NCBI GenBank assembly: GCA_964572955.1
Contig: CAZNGY010000030.1
Coordinates: forward strand, 1 to 23,263
Length of the DNA stretch: 23,263 nucleotides
Source of the DNA: UBA3775 sp964572955
Lineage (GTDB): Bacteria > Bacillota > Clostridia > Lachnospirales > Lachnospiraceae
Direction: 5' to 3'
Of the stretch, positions 22,383-23,263 are shown piece by piece (the first letter of the stretch is position 1; every line of letters begins with the position of its first letter). The notes below the pieces were generated by a model. It saw nothing but the letters and a program-made list of their open reading frames with translations. It was not told the DNA's origin and searched no databases. Both the position numbers and the translations under genes were made by a program.

Positions 22383-23263
22383 TTACATCTGAGAATGGCA
22401 TGTTCTTGCAATAACATCTAACTGCTGCTCTCTTGTAAGATCAATAAACTTAACAGCATATCCGGATACACGGATAGTGAAGTTAGCATACTCTTCTTTC
22501 TCAGGATGTTCCATTGCATCCTTAAGTTTCTCAACACCAAATACGTTTACGTTGAGGTGATGAGCACCCTGCTCGAAGTATCCGTCCATTACAGAAACAA
22601 GGTTATCAACTCTTTCCTCATCAGTATTTCCGAGTGCACTTGGGTTTATTGTCTGTGTATTTGAAATACCATCAAGAGCCCATGTGTAAGGAATCTTTGC
22701 TACTGAGTTGAGTGATGCGATAAGACCATTCTGCTCAGCACCGTATGATGGGTTTGCTCCAGGTGAGAATGATGCCTTTGCAGGACGTCCATTTGGAAGA
22801 GCTCCTGTTGCCTTACCATATACAACGTTTGATGTAATTGTAAGAATTGATGTTGTAGGCTCTGCATTTCTGTATGTGTGATGCTTCTTAATTTTCTTCA
22901 TGAATGTATCGAGAAGCCATACTGCAATGTCATCAGCTCTGTCATCATCATTTCCATACTTAGGGAAATCTCCTTCAGGGATGAAGTCTTTTGCAAGACC
23001 CTTTTCATCACGTACAACCTTAACCTTAGTATACTTAATTGCTGAAAGTGAATCTACTACATGTGAGAAACCTGCAATACCTGTTGCAAATGTACGTCTT
23101 ACATCCGTATCGATAAGAGCCATTTCTGCTGCTTCATAGTAGTACTTATCATGCATATAGTGAATAAGGTTGAGGCAGTTTACATAAAGACCTGCAAGCC
23201 AGTCAAGATAAAGGTCATATTTCTTCATTACTTCATCATAATCAAGGTATTCTGATGTAATTG
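22383..23263 (-). CDS. pflB: Pyruvate formate-lyase (formate acetyltransferase), C-terminal part only
   Basis: Cleaves pyruvate with CoA to acetyl-CoA and formate, a main anaerobic fermentation step. The window holds 292 C-terminal codons and the stop; the open frame runs to the edge, so the 5' part, with the two active-site cysteines, is outside. What is seen matches the family closely: EYLDYDEVMKKYDLYLDWLA, LNLIHYMHDKYYYEAAEMAL, LTITSNVVYGKATG and the glycyl-radical loop RVSGYAVKF near the end, with the radical Gly. The Met at 23228 is internal, not a start. A strong terminator follows, then pflA, which encodes its activase. Confidence 0.97.
   Translation of the reverse strand, partial: ITSEYLDYDEVMKKYDLYLDWLAGLYVNCLNLIHYMHDKYYYEAAEMALIDTDVRRTFATGIAGFSHVVDSLSAIKYTKVKVVRDEKGLAKDFIPEGDFPKYGNDDDRADDIAVWLLDTFMKKIKKHHTYRNAEPTTSILTITSNVVYGKATGALPNGRPAKASFSPGANPSYGAEQNGLIASLNSVAKIPYTWALDGISNTQTINPSALGNTDEERVDNLVSVMDGYFEQGAHHLNVNVFGVEKLKDAMEHPEKEEYANFTIRVSGYAVKFIDLTREQQLDVIARTCHSQM

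Noticed and set aside
22383..23228. A complete short pflB starting at the Met at 23228
   Set aside because: The frame continues upstream to the window edge with typical PFL sequence, so that Met is internal and the gene is cut by the window.
1..23263. CRISPR arrays, insertion sequences, tRNA or rRNA genes
   Set aside because: No regularly spaced repeats, transposase-like frames or recognisable RNA gene sequences were seen on either strand.

Overview
The window looks like chromosomal DNA of a low-to-moderate G+C anaerobic Firmicute, most likely of the Clostridia (Lachnospiraceae-like). This rests on the AT-rich composition, strong AGGAGG-type ribosome sites, a LexA/SOS box of the Gram-positive type (GAAC-N4-GTTC), a pyruvate formate-lyase pair and the RecD2/CvfB/ComF set. 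The genus is an inference. Thirteen of the 14 protein genes lie on the minus strand; only the cvfB-like gene is on plus. No rRNA, tRNA, transposon, phage gene or CRISPR array was seen.

Reading in the direction of transcription (right to left): pflB (5' end cut by the window edge) ends at a strong terminator and is followed by its activase gene pflA, which has its own terminator. Next is an mreB/mbl-type gene with its own terminator. A compact operon follows: recD2, a nucleotidyltransferase of unknown substrate, and comF. The cvfB-like gene converges on comF, and their stop codons overlap by 4 bp. A CPBP (CAAX-like) membrane protease is divergent from cvfB and ends at a 12-bp terminator stem.

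The ~930 bp between that protease and secA hold no credible gene. They contain seven DnaA-box matches (three perfect, four with one mismatch) in 159 bp, arranged as four boxes facing three. Inverted and direct repeats surround them, and one flank is about 22% G+C. This resembles an origin or a DnaA-binding locus, but dnaA is absent and gene orientation does not switch across it. It is the main unexplained structure here.

Left of it runs a long co-directional series: secA, prfB, uvrB, uvrA, a YfbR-like 5'-deoxynucleotidase, a large NYN-domain protein and guaA. secA has a good sigma-A promoter. A consensus promoter (TTGACA, 17 bp, TATAAT) with an SOS box inside its spacer sits just after the uvrB stop, so uvrA, and perhaps everything down to guaA, should have a DNA-damage-inducible promoter. 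prfB encodes RF2 in one frame without the usual autoregulatory frameshift. The NYN protein couples a predicted nuclease domain to a charged, low-complexity tail of more than 500 residues, and its end overlaps the guaA start. Together the series serves protein export, translation termination, excision repair and nucleotide metabolism.
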